Positions 53,284 to 62,075 are shown, numbered from the stretch's first letter. The stretch is 64,000 nucleotides of DNA from Streptomyces malachitofuscus (GCF_014650055.1 NZ_BMUF01000006.1:62001-126000); one strand, 5' to 3'. Made by a program: numbers and translations. Notes: generated by a model not told the origin, from the letters alone.

Positions 53284-53939
53284 CCGGCCCTTTTCTTCGC
53301 CCCCGCCGCCCCTTCCCGTCCCGTCCCCGGGGGCTGCGCCCCCGGACCCCCCTTTCGGCCCTGAACGGGCCTCGTCCTCAATCGCCGGACGGGCTGCTGG
53401 GGTGCCCCGAACGGGCGGGGTGCCCCGGGCGGGCTGGGGATGCCCGGACGGGCTGGGGTGCCACGGACGGACTGCGGTTGCCCCGAACGGGCGGGGTGCC
53501 CCGGGCGGGCTGGGGATGCCCGGGCGGGCTGGGGTGCCACGGACGGGCGGGAGCCCGGAGAGGCTGGCGTGTCCCGGACGGGCTGGGGTCCTCGAACCAG
53601 CCGGGGATGCCCCGGACGAGCCGGGGATGCCCGGGCGGGCTGGGGTGCCACGGACGGGTGGGGCGTCACGGGCGGACGGGAGCCCGGAGGGGCTGGGATG
53701 TCCCGGACGGGCTGGGTCCTCGGACGAGCCAGGGATGCCCCGGGCGGGGATCGGGGTGCCGCGGGCGGGGTGGGGGTGCCCCGGAGGGGCTGGGTGCGAC
53801 ACCCGAGTCGGGTGGTGGGTGGGCACAGGTTCGGGGGTCTGGGGGCGGAGCCCCCAGCGGCGTCCGCCTCAGCGCGGGGTGCCGAATGGAACGGGCCCCG
53901 GACCAACCCAGGTCCGGGGCCCGAAAGAAACGCACCGCG
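53284..53939. repeat. Degenerate minisatellite bounded by inverted GC repeats
   Basis: This 656-bp gene-free gap between convergent genes carries about 20 imperfect copies of a unit near CCCGGACGGGCTGGGGATGC, from about 53385 to 53805. It is bounded by a 23-bp repeat at 53329-53351 and its inverted copy at 53833-53855 (2 mismatches). Both flanks look like the common Streptomyces intergenic element, while the array itself is unusual. No coding potential. Long frames across it, for example 53121-54890, are artefacts of the repeats. Confidence 0.75.
53893..53922 (-). terminator. Terminator after pssA
   Basis: GGGCCCCGGAC (53893-53903) and GTCCGGGGCCC (53912-53922) form a perfect 11-bp stem with an 8-nt loop, 17 bp beyond the pssA stop on the minus strand. 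It is the strongest hairpin in the region. Confidence 0.7.
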
Positions 53940-54794
53940 TCACGGCAACTGCGCCGCCCGCGCCTCCCGGCGGTTGTCGCGGAAGTTGTTCACACGGCGA
54001 GCCGTGGCGAACAACGGAATCACCGCGCCCATCACCAGCTGCAGCGCACAGCCCGCCTGCAGCAGCAGCTGGCCGCCCGGCGCGTCGAACGCCCACGCCG
54101 CGAGCAGCCCCATGCTGAGCACGATCCACGACAGCATCGCCACCGCGAGCCGGCCCCGCGGCTTCGGGTACTCCACCCGGCTCACCATCAGCCAGGCCGT
54201 ACCGATGATCGCCAGCAGCGTCGCCTCAAACGGCAGTTCGAGGAGCACGATCGACACGACGGTCAGCGCCCCGAACGGCGACGGCATCCCCTGGAACGTG
54301 CCGTCCTTGACCGTGACGCAGGAGAACCTCGCCAGTCTCAGCACCACCGCCAGCAGCACCACGATCGCGCCGACCGCGGCCACTCTCTGGTGCGCGTCGT
54401 TGGCGACCATGCCGTAGACGAGGACGAAGTACGCCGGCGCCAGGCCGAAGCTGATCAGGTCGGACAGGTTGTCCAGCTCCGCGCCCATCGGCGAGGAGCG
54501 CAGCTTGCGCGCCACCAGGCCGTCGAAGAGGTCGAAGACCGCCGCGCACAGCATCAGGATGACGGCGGTGGCCGCGCTGTGGCGGGCCATGCCGGTCTCC
54601 TGGCTGCCCTGGAGGTGCGGGATCAGAATGCCGGTGGTGGTGAAGTACACCGCCATGAAGCCGCAGGTGGCGTTGCCCAGGGTGAGGGTGTCCGCTATCG
54701 ACAGGCGGAGCGAGAGGGGCATCTCCTCGTCGTCGTCCGCCTCGTCGGCCTCCGGCACCCAGCCGGCCTGTGTCTCCGGATCAACCACGGTCAA
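53940..54794 (-). CDS. pssA: CDP-diacylglycerol-serine O-phosphatidyltransferase
   Basis: This 284-residue inner-membrane enzyme makes phosphatidylserine from CDP-diacylglycerol and serine. The CDP-alcohol phosphatidyltransferase motif is exact: DGLVARKLRSSPMGAELDNL (D-G-x2-A-R-x8-G-x3-D) followed by SD. About eight TM helices follow an acidic N-terminal tail (PEADEADDDEEMP). Its start overlaps the end of psd by 14 bp, so the two are coupled, psd first. The product goes straight to the psd-encoded decarboxylase for phosphatidylethanolamine. Confidence 0.94.
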   Translation of the reverse strand: MTVVDPETQAGWVPEADEADDDEEMPLSLRLSIADTLTLGNATCGFMAVYFTTTGILIPHLQGSQETGMARHSAATAVILMLCAAVFDLFDGLVARKLRSSPMGAELDNLSDLISFGLAPAYFVLVYGMVANDAHQRVAAVGAIVVLLAVVLRLARFSCVTVKDGTFQGMPSPFGALTVVSIVLLELPFEATLLAIIGTAWLMVSRVEYPKPRGRLAVAMLSWIVLSMGLLAAWAFDAPGGQLLLQAGCALQLVMGAVIPLFATARRVNNFRDNRREARAAQLP

Positions 54795-55437
54795 TGCGAG
54801 TCACCCCAGCCACGGTCTTCTGACCGACCTCGACGGCCACCTCCACGCCTTCCGGCAGGTAGATGTCGACGCGCGAGCCGAAGCGGATGAGACCGATGCG
54901 CTCGCCCTGCTCGACCTTGGTGCCCTGAGGCACGTACGGGACGATACGGCGGGCCACGGCGCCGGCGATCTGGATCATCTCGATGTCGCCGAGCTCGGTG
55001 TCGAAGTGCCACACCACGCGCTCGTTGTTCTCGCTCTCCTTGTTGAAGGCGGGAACGAAGCCACCGGGGATGTGCTCGACCGACGTCACCGTGCCGGCCA
55101 GCGGGGCGCGGTTCACGTGGACGTTGAGCGGGCTCATGAAGATCGCGACGCGGGTGCGTCCGTCCTTCCACGGCATGATGCTCTGCACCACACCGTCGGC
55201 GGGCGAGATGACCCTGCCCGGGGCGATCTCGCGCTCGGGGTCGCGGAAGAACCACAGCATCCCCGCCGCGAGCGCGGTGGCGGGAACGGCGACGGCCTTG
55301 GCGGCACCCGAGCGGCGGGCGCGGAGCAGACTCACGGCTGCGGTGGCGACGGTCGGCAGAAGCCACGGCGAGGCTCCGCGCGCGAGGCGTACGCCGGCGA
55401 GGCTGTCGCGAGGTGCAGAGGTTTGGCTGTGGGGCAT
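54781..55437 (-). CDS. psd: Phosphatidylserine decarboxylase proenzyme
   Basis: This 218-residue membrane-bound enzyme self-cleaves to form a pyruvoyl prosthetic group. The cleavage serine is S188 in IRFGSRVDIYLP, in the GS-type motif of short (archaeal/actinobacterial) Psd proteins rather than LGST. Other conserved parts are FFRDPEREIAPG, SPADGVVQSI and FMSPLNVHVNRAP. An N-terminal TM region (about 24-63) anchors it. The ATG at 55437 is chosen because it gives the expected length; the frame further up to 55584 is not family-like. Confidence 0.93.
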   Translation of the reverse strand: MPHSQTSAPRDSLAGVRLARGASPWLLPTVATAAVSLLRARRSGAAKAVAVPATALAAGMLWFFRDPEREIAPGRVISPADGVVQSIMPWKDGRTRVAIFMSPLNVHVNRAPLAGTVTSVEHIPGGFVPAFNKESENNERVVWHFDTELGDIEMIQIAGAVARRIVPYVPQGTKVEQGERIGLIRFGSRVDIYLPEGVEVAVEVGQKTVAGVTRIDRG

Positions 55438-55558
55438 GGATGACCTTCGTAGCGGATGATGCCGCGCAACTGCGGGGGACGGCGGCTTTCCGGCGATCGT
55501 AGCGGCTCCGGGCGGCAACTGGGTAAGCCAGGCAGCCAAGTCGACAGCCGAAGAGTGC

Positions 55559-55599
55559 ATACGGGGTGTGATCCTCTTCTCCAAGAAAACACCCCGTAT
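55559..55599. terminator. Stem-loop between psd and the acyl-CoA dehydrogenase
   Basis: ATACGGGGTGT (55559-55569) pairs perfectly with ACACCCCGTAT (55589-55599) across a 19-nt loop. It lies 9 bp after the minus-strand acyl-CoA dehydrogenase stop and likely ends the ethylmalonyl-CoA operon transcript. Confidence 0.6.
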
Positions 55600-55607
55600 C
55601 CGGACAT

Positions 55608-56813
55608 CTAGCCCTGGAATCGATACTCTTCGAGCAGTCGGCGACCGATGATCATCTTTTGGATCTCGGCCGTGCCTTCGCCGATCAACAGCATCGGGGC
55701 CTCGCGGTAGAGGCGCTCGATCTCGTACTCCTTGGAGAAGCCGTAGCCGCCGTGGATCCGGAAGGCGTCCTCCACGACCTCCTTGCAGTACTCGGAGGCG
55801 AGGTACTTCGCCATCCCTGCTTCAAGGTCGTTTCGTTCCCCGGAGTCCTTTTTGCGCGCTGCGTTCACCATCATCGCATGCGCCGCCTCCACCTTGGTAG
55901 CCATCTCGGCCAGCTTGAACTGGATGGCCTGGTGCTGGGCGATCGCCTTGCCGAAAGTGTGACGCTGCTGGGCGTACTGGACGCCGAGCTCGAAGGCACG
56001 CTGAGCGACGCCGCAGCCACGCGCCGCGACATTGACGCGGCCGACCTCGACACCGTCCATCATTTGGTAAAAACCTCGGCCGGTGACCCCGCCGAGCACC
56101 CGGTCGGCGGAAATCCGCAGGCCGTCCATGATGAGCTCGGTCGTGTCGACGCCCTTGTAGCCCATTTTGTCGATCTTGCCGGGGATGGTCAGACCGGGGC
56201 GGACCTCTCCGAAGCCCGGCTCCTTCTCCACCAGGAAGGTGGTCATCGACTTGTGCGGCGCGGTGCCCTCGGGGTGTCCTTCGTCACTCCGCACCAGCAC
56301 GGCCACCAGGGACGAGGTCCCGCCGTTCGTCAGCCACATCTTCTGGCCGTTCAGGACGTACTCCTCGCCGTCCTTCACCGCCTTCGACGTGATCGCCGAC
56401 ACGTCGGAGCCCAGGCCCGGCTCCGACATCGAGAAGGCGCCGCGGATGTCGCCGGCCGCCATCCTCGGCAGGAAGTGGTCCTTCTGCTCCTGCGTGCCGT
56501 GCTGCTTGAGCATGTACGCGACGATGAAGTGGGTGTTGATGATGCCGGACACCGACATCCAGCCGCGGGCGATCTCCTCCACGCACAGCGCGTAGGTGAG
56601 GAGGGACTCGCCCAGACCCCCGTACTCCTCGGGGATCATCAGGCCGAACAGCCCGAGTTCCTTCAGACCGTCGACGATCGCCTGCGGGTACTCGTCGCGG
56701 TGCTCCAGCTCGGTGGCGACCGGGATGATCTCCTTGTCCACGAAGTCGCGGACGGTGGAGAGGATTTCCTGCTGGACGTCGGTCAGACCGGCGGTCTGGG
56801 CGAGACGGGCCAT
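55608..56813 (-). CDS. Acyl-CoA dehydrogenase, probable methylsuccinyl-CoA dehydrogenase
   Basis: This 401-residue FAD flavoenzyme has acyl-CoA dehydrogenase landmarks: AFSMSEPGLGSDVSAITSKA, MWLTNGGTSSL, IPGKIDKMGYKGVDTTEL, QRHTFGKAIAQHQAIQFKLA, HGGYGFSKEYEIERLYREA and LIGEGTAEIQ. As the last gene of a ccr operon, between a MaoC hydratase and the pathway end, it probably oxidises (2S)-methylsuccinyl-CoA to mesaconyl-CoA. Its sequence alone could also fit a short-chain enzyme. It begins 3 bp after the MaoC stop, so they are cotranscribed. Confidence 0.87.
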   Translation of the reverse strand: MARLAQTAGLTDVQQEILSTVRDFVDKEIIPVATELEHRDEYPQAIVDGLKELGLFGLMIPEEYGGLGESLLTYALCVEEIARGWMSVSGIINTHFIVAYMLKQHGTQEQKDHFLPRMAAGDIRGAFSMSEPGLGSDVSAITSKAVKDGEEYVLNGQKMWLTNGGTSSLVAVLVRSDEGHPEGTAPHKSMTTFLVEKEPGFGEVRPGLTIPGKIDKMGYKGVDTTELIMDGLRISADRVLGGVTGRGFYQMMDGVEVGRVNVAARGCGVAQRAFELGVQYAQQRHTFGKAIAQHQAIQFKLAEMATKVEAAHAMMVNAARKKDSGERNDLEAGMAKYLASEYCKEVVEDAFRIHGGYGFSKEYEIERLYREAPMLLIGEGTAEIQKMIIGRRLLEEYRFQG

Positions 56814-56816
56814 GGC

Positions 56817-57329
56817 CTACTTCTCCTGCTGCTTCGGTTCCGGGCGGCCGGGCTGCTCGCCGCCGCGCTCCTTGATGTACGTCTCGGTCGGGACCATCAC
56901 CTTGCGGCGGAACACGCAGACCAGCGTGCCGTCCTGCTTGTAGCCCCTGGTCTCCACGTGGACGATGCCGCGGTCGTTCTTCGACTTCGACGGCCACTTG
57001 TCCAGCACGGTCGTCTCGCCGTAGATCGTGTCGCCGTGGAAGGTCGGCGCCACGTGCCGGAGCGACTCGATCTCCAGGTTGGCGATCGCCTTGCCGGAGA
57101 CGTCCGGCACGGACATGCCGAGCAGCAGCGAGTAGACGTAGTTCCCGACGACGACGTTCTTGCCGAAGTCCGTCGTCTTCTCCGCATAGTTCGTGTCCAT
57201 GTGGAGCGGGTGGTGGTTCATGGTGAGGAGGCAGAACAGGTGGTCGTCGTACTCCGTGACCGTCTTTCCCGGCCAGTGCTTGTACGTCGCCCCGACCTCG
57301 AACTCCTCGTAGGTGCGTCCGAACTGCAT
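56817..57329 (-). CDS. MaoC-type dehydratase, probable mesaconyl-CoA hydratase
   Basis: This 170-residue hot-dog-fold hydratase shows the MaoC motif in LTMNHHPLHMDTNYAEKT (Asn-His-His-Pro-x-His-x-Asp), with FEVGATYKHWPGKTVTEYDD before it and HVAPTFHGDTIYGETTV after. In the ccr operon it fits the mesaconyl-CoA to beta-methylmalyl-CoA step. It is shorter than the two-domain hydratase of Rhodobacter, so it is probably dimeric with one active hot-dog per chain. It starts 5 bp after the malyl-CoA lyase stop. Confidence 0.83.
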   Translation of the reverse strand: MQFGRTYEEFEVGATYKHWPGKTVTEYDDHLFCLLTMNHHPLHMDTNYAEKTTDFGKNVVVGNYVYSLLLGMSVPDVSGKAIANLEIESLRHVAPTFHGDTIYGETTVLDKWPSKSKNDRGIVHVETRGYKQDGTLVCVFRRKVMVPTETYIKERGGEQPGRPEPKQQEK

Positions 57330-57334
57330 CGCGC

Positions 57335-58297
57335 TCAGGCCTCCGGGATCTCGAACTTCGACGTGCGCTGCATGCCGGCGGCGCGTCCCTTGCCCGAGAT
57401 GACCAGGGCCATCTTCCGGCTGGCCTCGTCGATCATCTCGTCGCCGAGCATCGCCGAGCCCTTCTTGCCGCCCGCCTCGGACGTGTAGTAGTCGTACGCG
57501 TCCAGGATCAGCTCGGCGTGGTCGTAGTCCTCCTGCGACGGCGAGAAGATCTCGTTGGACGCCTCGACCTGACCCGGGTGCAGCACCCACTTGCCGTCGA
57601 AGCCGAGGGCGGCGGCGCGCTGCGCGACCGCGCGGTAGCCGTCCACGTTGCGGATCTGCAGGTAGGGGCCGTCGATCGCCTGGAGGTTGTTGGCGCGGGC
57701 GGCCATCAGGATCTTCATCAGGATGTAGTGGTAGGCGTCCGCCGGGTAGCCGGGCGGCTGCTCGCCCACGACCAGGGACTTCATGTTGATGGACGCCATG
57801 AAGTCGGCCGGGCCGAAGATGATGGTCTCGACGCGCGGGGAGGCCTGCGCGATCTCGTTGACGTTGTTCAGGCCCTGGGCGTTCTCGATCTGCGCCTCGA
57901 TGCCGATCCGCCCGACCTCGAAGCCCATCGTCTTCTCGATCTGCGTCAGCAGCAGGTCCAGCGCCACGATCTGCTGGGCGTCCTGGACCTTCGGCAGCAT
58001 GATGCAGTCGAGGTTCGGGCCGGCGCCCTCGACGACCGTCACGACGTCCCGGTACGTCCACTCGGTCGTCCAGTCGTTGACGCGCACGACGCGGGTCTTG
58101 CCGGTCCAGTCGCCCTCGTTGAGGAACTTCACGATGGTGTGCCGCGCCTCGGGCTTGGCGAGCGGCGCGCAGGCGTCCTCCAGGTCGAGGAAGACCTGGT
58201 CCGCGGGGAGGCCCTGCGCCTTCTCCAGGAAGCGCGGGTTCGAGCCGGGCACCGCCAGGCAGGAACGCCGGGGGCGAAGGCGGTTCACGGTCGTCAT
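57335..58297 (-). CDS. HpcH/HpaI-family lyase, L-malyl-CoA/beta-methylmalyl-CoA lyase type
   Basis: This 320-residue aldolase-type lyase splits beta-methylmalyl-CoA into glyoxylate and propionyl-CoA. CitE-like motifs are RSCLAVPGSNPRFLEKAQGL, FLDLEDACAP, IMLPKVQDAQQIV, IEAQIENAQG with the Mg-binding Glu, and FGPADFMAS. The ATG overlaps the mutase stop by 4 bp. Position between the mutase and the MaoC hydratase, in pathway order, supports the assignment over citrate lyase. Confidence 0.88.
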   Translation of the reverse strand: MTTVNRLRPRRSCLAVPGSNPRFLEKAQGLPADQVFLDLEDACAPLAKPEARHTIVKFLNEGDWTGKTRVVRVNDWTTEWTYRDVVTVVEGAGPNLDCIMLPKVQDAQQIVALDLLLTQIEKTMGFEVGRIGIEAQIENAQGLNNVNEIAQASPRVETIIFGPADFMASINMKSLVVGEQPPGYPADAYHYILMKILMAARANNLQAIDGPYLQIRNVDGYRAVAQRAAALGFDGKWVLHPGQVEASNEIFSPSQEDYDHAELILDAYDYYTSEAGGKKGSAMLGDEMIDEASRKMALVISGKGRAAGMQRTSKFEIPEA

Positions 58298-60321
58298 GCG
58301 GGGACCTCCAGGGGGTCGAGCTTGTTCGCGTTGCGGATCTCGTCGACGATGCGGCCGATGATCCCGGTGATGTCGAAGTCCTTCGGGGTGAAGACCGCGG
58401 CCACTCCGGCCGCCCGCAGCTGTTCGGCGTCACCGTTCGGGATGATGCCACCGGCGATCACCGGTATATCTGTGGCACCGGCCACACGGAGCCGTTCGAG
58501 GACGTCCGGCACCAGCTGGGCGTGCGATCCGGACAGGATGGACAGGCCCACCGCGTGCACGTCCTCGGCGAGGGCGGCGTCCACGATCTGCTCCGGGGTG
58601 AGCCGGATGCCCTGGTAGACCACCTCGAACCCGGCGTCGCGGGCCCGCACGGCGATCTGCTCGGCGCCGTTGGAGTGCCCGTCCAGGCCCGGCTTGCCGA
58701 CCAGGAAGCGCAGCTTGCCCACGCCGAGGTCCTTGGCCGTCAGTTCCACCTTGCGGCGGACCGCCGACAGTGCCGAGCCCTCCTCGGCGGCCACCGCCAC
58801 CGGAGCGGAGGAGACACCGGTCGGCGCCCGGAACTCGCCGAACACCTCCCGCAGCGCCCCGGCCCACTCGCCGGTCGTGACGCCGGCGCGGGCGCACTCC
58901 AGGGTGGCCTCCATGAGGTTGTCGGTGCCGCGCGCCGCCTCCTTCAGCTTCTCCAGCGCCTTGCAGGGGCGCGGGTGGTTGAAGGGCGGCTGGTACCGCG
59001 TGTCGCGCCAGTTCTGCAGCGAGGCGATGACCCGGGCCTCCACCGCCGGGTCGACCGTCTGGATCGCGGTGTCCAGGTCGGCGGTCAGCGGGTTGGGCTC
59101 GGTGCCCTCGAAGGCGTTGACACCGATGATCTTCTCCTCGCCGGACTCGATCCGGGCGCGGCGTTCGGCGTGCGAGGAGACCAGCTGGGACTTGAGGTAG
59201 CCGGACTCGACGGCGGCCATCGCGCCGCCCATCTCCTCGATCCGTCCCATCTCCGCGAGCGAGTCCGCGACCAGCTGCTCCACCTTCGCCTCGATCACCT
59301 TCGAACCCTCGAAGATGTCGTCGTACTCCAGCAGATCGCTCTCGTACGCCAGGACCTGCTGGATGCGCAGCGACCACTGCTGGTCCCAGGGCCGGGGCAG
59401 GCCCAGGGCCTCGTTCCAGGCCGGCAGCTGCACGGCACGCGCGCGTGCGTCCTTGGAGAGGGTGACGGCCAGCATCTCCAGCACGATCCGCTGGACGTTG
59501 TTCTCCGGCTGTGCCTCGGTCAGACCGAGCGAGTTGACCTGGACGCCGTAGCGGAAGCGCCGGTGCTTGGGGTTCTCGATGCCGTACCGCTCGCGGGTGA
59601 CCTGGTCCCAGATGCGGCCGAACGCGCGCATCTTGCACATCTCCTCGATGAACCGGACACCCGCGTTCACGAAGAAGGAGATGCGGCCGACCACGTCGCC
59701 CATGCGCTCCTGCGGCACCTGTCCGCTGTCGCGCACCGCGTCGAGCACGGCGATCGCGGTGGACATCGCGTACGCGATCTCCTGCACCGGCGTGGCCCCG
59801 GCCTCCTGCAGGTGGTAGCTGCAGATGTTGATCGGGTTCCACTTCGGGATGTGGGAGACCGTGTACGCGATCATGTCCGTCGTCAGGCGGAGCGAGGGCC
59901 CCGGCGGGAAGACGTGCGTCCCCCGGGACAGGTACTCCTTGACGATGTCGTTCTGTGTCGTGCCCTGGAGCCTGGTGATGTCCGCGCCCTGCTCCTCGGC
60001 GACGACCTGGTAGAGCGCCAGCAGCCACATGGCGGTGGCGTTGATCGTCATCGAGGTGTTCATCTGCTCCAGGGGGATGTCCTGGAACAGCCGGCGCATG
60101 TCACCGAGGTGGGCCACCGGCACGCCGACCCGGCCGACCTCGCCGCGGGCGAGGATGTGGTCGGAGTCGTACCCGGTCTGGGTCGGCAGGTCGAACGCGA
60201 CCGACAGACCCGTCTGGCCCTTGGCGAGGTTGCGCCGGTACAGCTCGTTGGACGCCTCGGCCGTGGAGTGACCGGCGTAGGTGCGCATGAGCCACGGCCG
60301 GTCCTTCTGACGCTCAGTCAT
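58294..60321 (-). CDS. meaA: Ethylmalonyl-CoA mutase, B12-dependent
   Basis: This 675-residue adenosylcobalamin enzyme converts (2R)-ethylmalonyl-CoA to methylsuccinyl-CoA. It has the mutase TIM barrel (MRTYAGHSTAEASNELYRRN, SVAFDLPTQTGYDSDH, LEQMNTSMTINATAMWLLAL, NICSYHLQEAG) and a C-terminal B12 domain (FLVGKPGLDGHSNGAEQIAV, the DxHxxG motif, with GGIIPNGDAEQL). It is a single-chain mutase, unlike two-subunit methylmalonyl-CoA mutase, and sits 18 bp downstream of ccr, which makes its substrate. Motifs do not formally exclude isobutyryl-CoA mutase, but the operon does. Confidence 0.94.
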   Translation of the reverse strand: MTERQKDRPWLMRTYAGHSTAEASNELYRRNLAKGQTGLSVAFDLPTQTGYDSDHILARGEVGRVGVPVAHLGDMRRLFQDIPLEQMNTSMTINATAMWLLALYQVVAEEQGADITRLQGTTQNDIVKEYLSRGTHVFPPGPSLRLTTDMIAYTVSHIPKWNPINICSYHLQEAGATPVQEIAYAMSTAIAVLDAVRDSGQVPQERMGDVVGRISFFVNAGVRFIEEMCKMRAFGRIWDQVTRERYGIENPKHRRFRYGVQVNSLGLTEAQPENNVQRIVLEMLAVTLSKDARARAVQLPAWNEALGLPRPWDQQWSLRIQQVLAYESDLLEYDDIFEGSKVIEAKVEQLVADSLAEMGRIEEMGGAMAAVESGYLKSQLVSSHAERRARIESGEEKIIGVNAFEGTEPNPLTADLDTAIQTVDPAVEARVIASLQNWRDTRYQPPFNHPRPCKALEKLKEAARGTDNLMEATLECARAGVTTGEWAGALREVFGEFRAPTGVSSAPVAVAAEEGSALSAVRRKVELTAKDLGVGKLRFLVGKPGLDGHSNGAEQIAVRARDAGFEVVYQGIRLTPEQIVDAALAEDVHAVGLSILSGSHAQLVPDVLERLRVAGATDIPVIAGGIIPNGDAEQLRAAGVAAVFTPKDFDITGIIGRIVDEIRNANKLDPLEVPA

Positions 60322-60339
60322 CTGCTACCCCCGGCTTTC

Positions 60340-61683
60340 TCAGATGTTCCGGAAGCGGTTGATGGCGTCGATGTGCTGCGCGCGCTTCTCGTGGTCGCGC
60401 ACGCCCAGCCCCTCCCCGGGTGCCATGCACAGCACGCCGACCTTGCCCTGGTGCAGGTTGCGGTGCACGTCGTAGGCCGCCTGGCCGGTGTCCTCGAGGG
60501 AGTACACCTTCGACAGGGTCGGGTGGATCTTCCCCTTGGAGATCAGCCGGTTGGCCTCCCAGGCCTCGCGGTAGTTGGCGAAGTGCGAGCCGATGATGCG
60601 CTTCAGCGACATCCACAGGTAGCGGTTGTCGTACTGGTGCATGTAGCCCGAGGTCGAGGCGCAGGTGGTGATGGTGCCGCCCTTGCGGGTGACGAACACC
60701 GAGGCGCCGAAGGTCTCGCGGCCGGGGTGCTCGAAGACGATGTCGATGTCCTCGCCGCCGGTGAGCTCACGGATGCGCTTGCCGAAGCGCTTCCACTCCT
60801 TGGGGTCCTGGGTGTTCTCGTCCTTCCAGAACTTGTAGCCCTCGGCGTTGCGGTCGATGATCGCCTCGGCGCCCATCTTCCGGCAGATCTCCGCCTTCTG
60901 GTCGCTGGAGACGACGCAGATCGGGTTGGCGCCGCCGGCCAGCGCGAACTGGGTGGCGTAGGAGCCGAGTCCGCCGCTCGCGCCCCAGATGAGGACGTTG
61001 TCGCCCTGCTTCATGCCGGCGCCGTTGCGGGAGACCAACTGGCGGTACGCGGTGGAGTTGACCAGGCCCGGGGCGGCGGCCTCCTCCCAGCTGAGGTGGT
61101 CCGGCTTGGGCATCAGCTGGTTGGACTTGACCAGGGCGATCTCGGCGAGGCCGCCGAAGTTGGTCTCGAAGCCCCAGATGCGCTGCTCGGGGTCGAGCAT
61201 CGTGTCGTTGTGGCCGTCCGAGGACTCCAGCTCGACGGAGAGGCAGTGTGCGACGACCTCGTCGCCGGGCTTCCAGGAGTTGACACCGGGACCGGTGCGC
61301 AGCACGACGCCCGCGAGGTCGGAGCCGATGATGTGGTACGGCAGGTCGTGGCGCTTGGCCAGCTCGCTGGTGCGCCCGTAGCGCTCCAGGAAGCCGAACG
61401 TCGACAGCGGCTCGAAGATCGAGGTCCACACCGAGTTGTAGTTGACCGAGGAGGCCATGACGGCCACCAGCGCCTCGCCGGGGCCGAGTTCGGGCAACGG
61501 CACGTCGTCGAGGTGGATCGACTTGCGGGGGTCCTTGTCGCGGGTCTCGAGGCCCGCGAACATCTCCGTCTCGTCCTTGTGCACGGTGACCGCGCGGTAG
61601 GACTCGGGGAGCGGCAGGGCGGCGAAGTCCTCCGACGTGGAGTCGGGCGACTGGATCGCGGCCAGGATGTCCTTGATGGTCAC
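60340..61683 (-). CDS. ccr: Crotonyl-CoA carboxylase/reductase
   Basis: This 447-residue MDR-family enzyme reductively carboxylates crotonyl-CoA to ethylmalonyl-CoA with NADPH. The CO2-binding residues known for this enzyme are present: N81 (SSVNYNSV), F172 and E173 (WGFETNFG), H367 (IGSHFAN). The NADP motif is WGASGGLGSYATQFA. The start is GTG at 61683, with GGAGG 7 nt upstream, giving the usual length for Streptomyces ccr. The product feeds the ethylmalonyl-CoA pathway and can supply ethylmalonyl-CoA extender units for polyketides. It heads a five-gene operon. Confidence 0.96.
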   Translation of the reverse strand: MTIKDILAAIQSPDSTSEDFAALPLPESYRAVTVHKDETEMFAGLETRDKDPRKSIHLDDVPLPELGPGEALVAVMASSVNYNSVWTSIFEPLSTFGFLERYGRTSELAKRHDLPYHIIGSDLAGVVLRTGPGVNSWKPGDEVVAHCLSVELESSDGHNDTMLDPEQRIWGFETNFGGLAEIALVKSNQLMPKPDHLSWEEAAAPGLVNSTAYRQLVSRNGAGMKQGDNVLIWGASGGLGSYATQFALAGGANPICVVSSDQKAEICRKMGAEAIIDRNAEGYKFWKDENTQDPKEWKRFGKRIRELTGGEDIDIVFEHPGRETFGASVFVTRKGGTITTCASTSGYMHQYDNRYLWMSLKRIIGSHFANYREAWEANRLISKGKIHPTLSKVYSLEDTGQAAYDVHRNLHQGKVGVLCMAPGEGLGVRDHEKRAQHIDAINRFRNI

Positions 61684-62075
61684 GGTGTTGCCTCCGGCGA
61701 TGAGCGCCCTGAGGGAGGGGCGCTGAGGGTTACGTCGGTGTGCTGCTGAGGGTTGGGGGTTGCCGTCGGTTCGGCGGTGGTGCGGCAGCGCTTGGTGGGC
61801 GCGGGAGGTTGCCTGTGACGCAGGCGTCCGGACGGTGCGGGCGGTGGGCCCGCCGGGACGGTTCGCCCGGACTCCTTCAACGTATGGCACGCCGTGTCAG
61901 CCCGCAAGGCACTGAGTGTCAGAACCTGGGCTCAGGTGAAATCTTTACGCATCAGATGAGCGATGATCGATCGAATGGGCCGTGAAAGCGGTGCGAAAAG
62001 CGCCCCTGACATGGCAAAACGGCCACCCGATGGGGTGGCCGTTGTCACAGCGGTCGGCGCGCGCCGGAGGGTCGC
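61684..62075. promoter_or_regulatory. ccr control region
   Basis: This 392-bp gap holds a minus-strand promoter: TTGCGG (61907-61902), 17 bp, TACGTT (61884-61879), predicting transcription from about 61872 and a leader of about 190 nt before the GTG. Two direct CTGACAC heptamers (61922-61916 and 61900-61894) flank and follow the -35. Upstream is the tetR terminator. The leader is rich in GAGGGTT-like stretches, but I recognise no riboswitch. Confidence 0.55.
62019..62042 (-). terminator. Terminator after the TetR gene
   Basis: ACGGCCACCC and GGGTGGCCGT pair as a perfect 10-bp stem with a 4-nt loop, followed on the minus strand by TTTT. It is a textbook intrinsic terminator, 34 bp beyond the tetR stop, and separates it from ccr. 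Confidence 0.8.

Noticed and set aside
53385..53805. Repeat array as a possible CRISPR
   Set aside because: Units are degenerate and contiguous, without unique spacers of constant length; no cas genes are nearby.
50785..53826. 1013-residue minus-strand frame through the repeat array
   Set aside because: It is created by the 53.4 kb repeats and antisense glycerate kinase, with Pro/Arg/Gly repeats and no start signal.
58522..61749. 1075-residue open frame on the plus strand
   Set aside because: Antisense to ccr and the ethylmalonyl-CoA mutase; composition rich in Leu, Val, His and Arg without recognisable domains.
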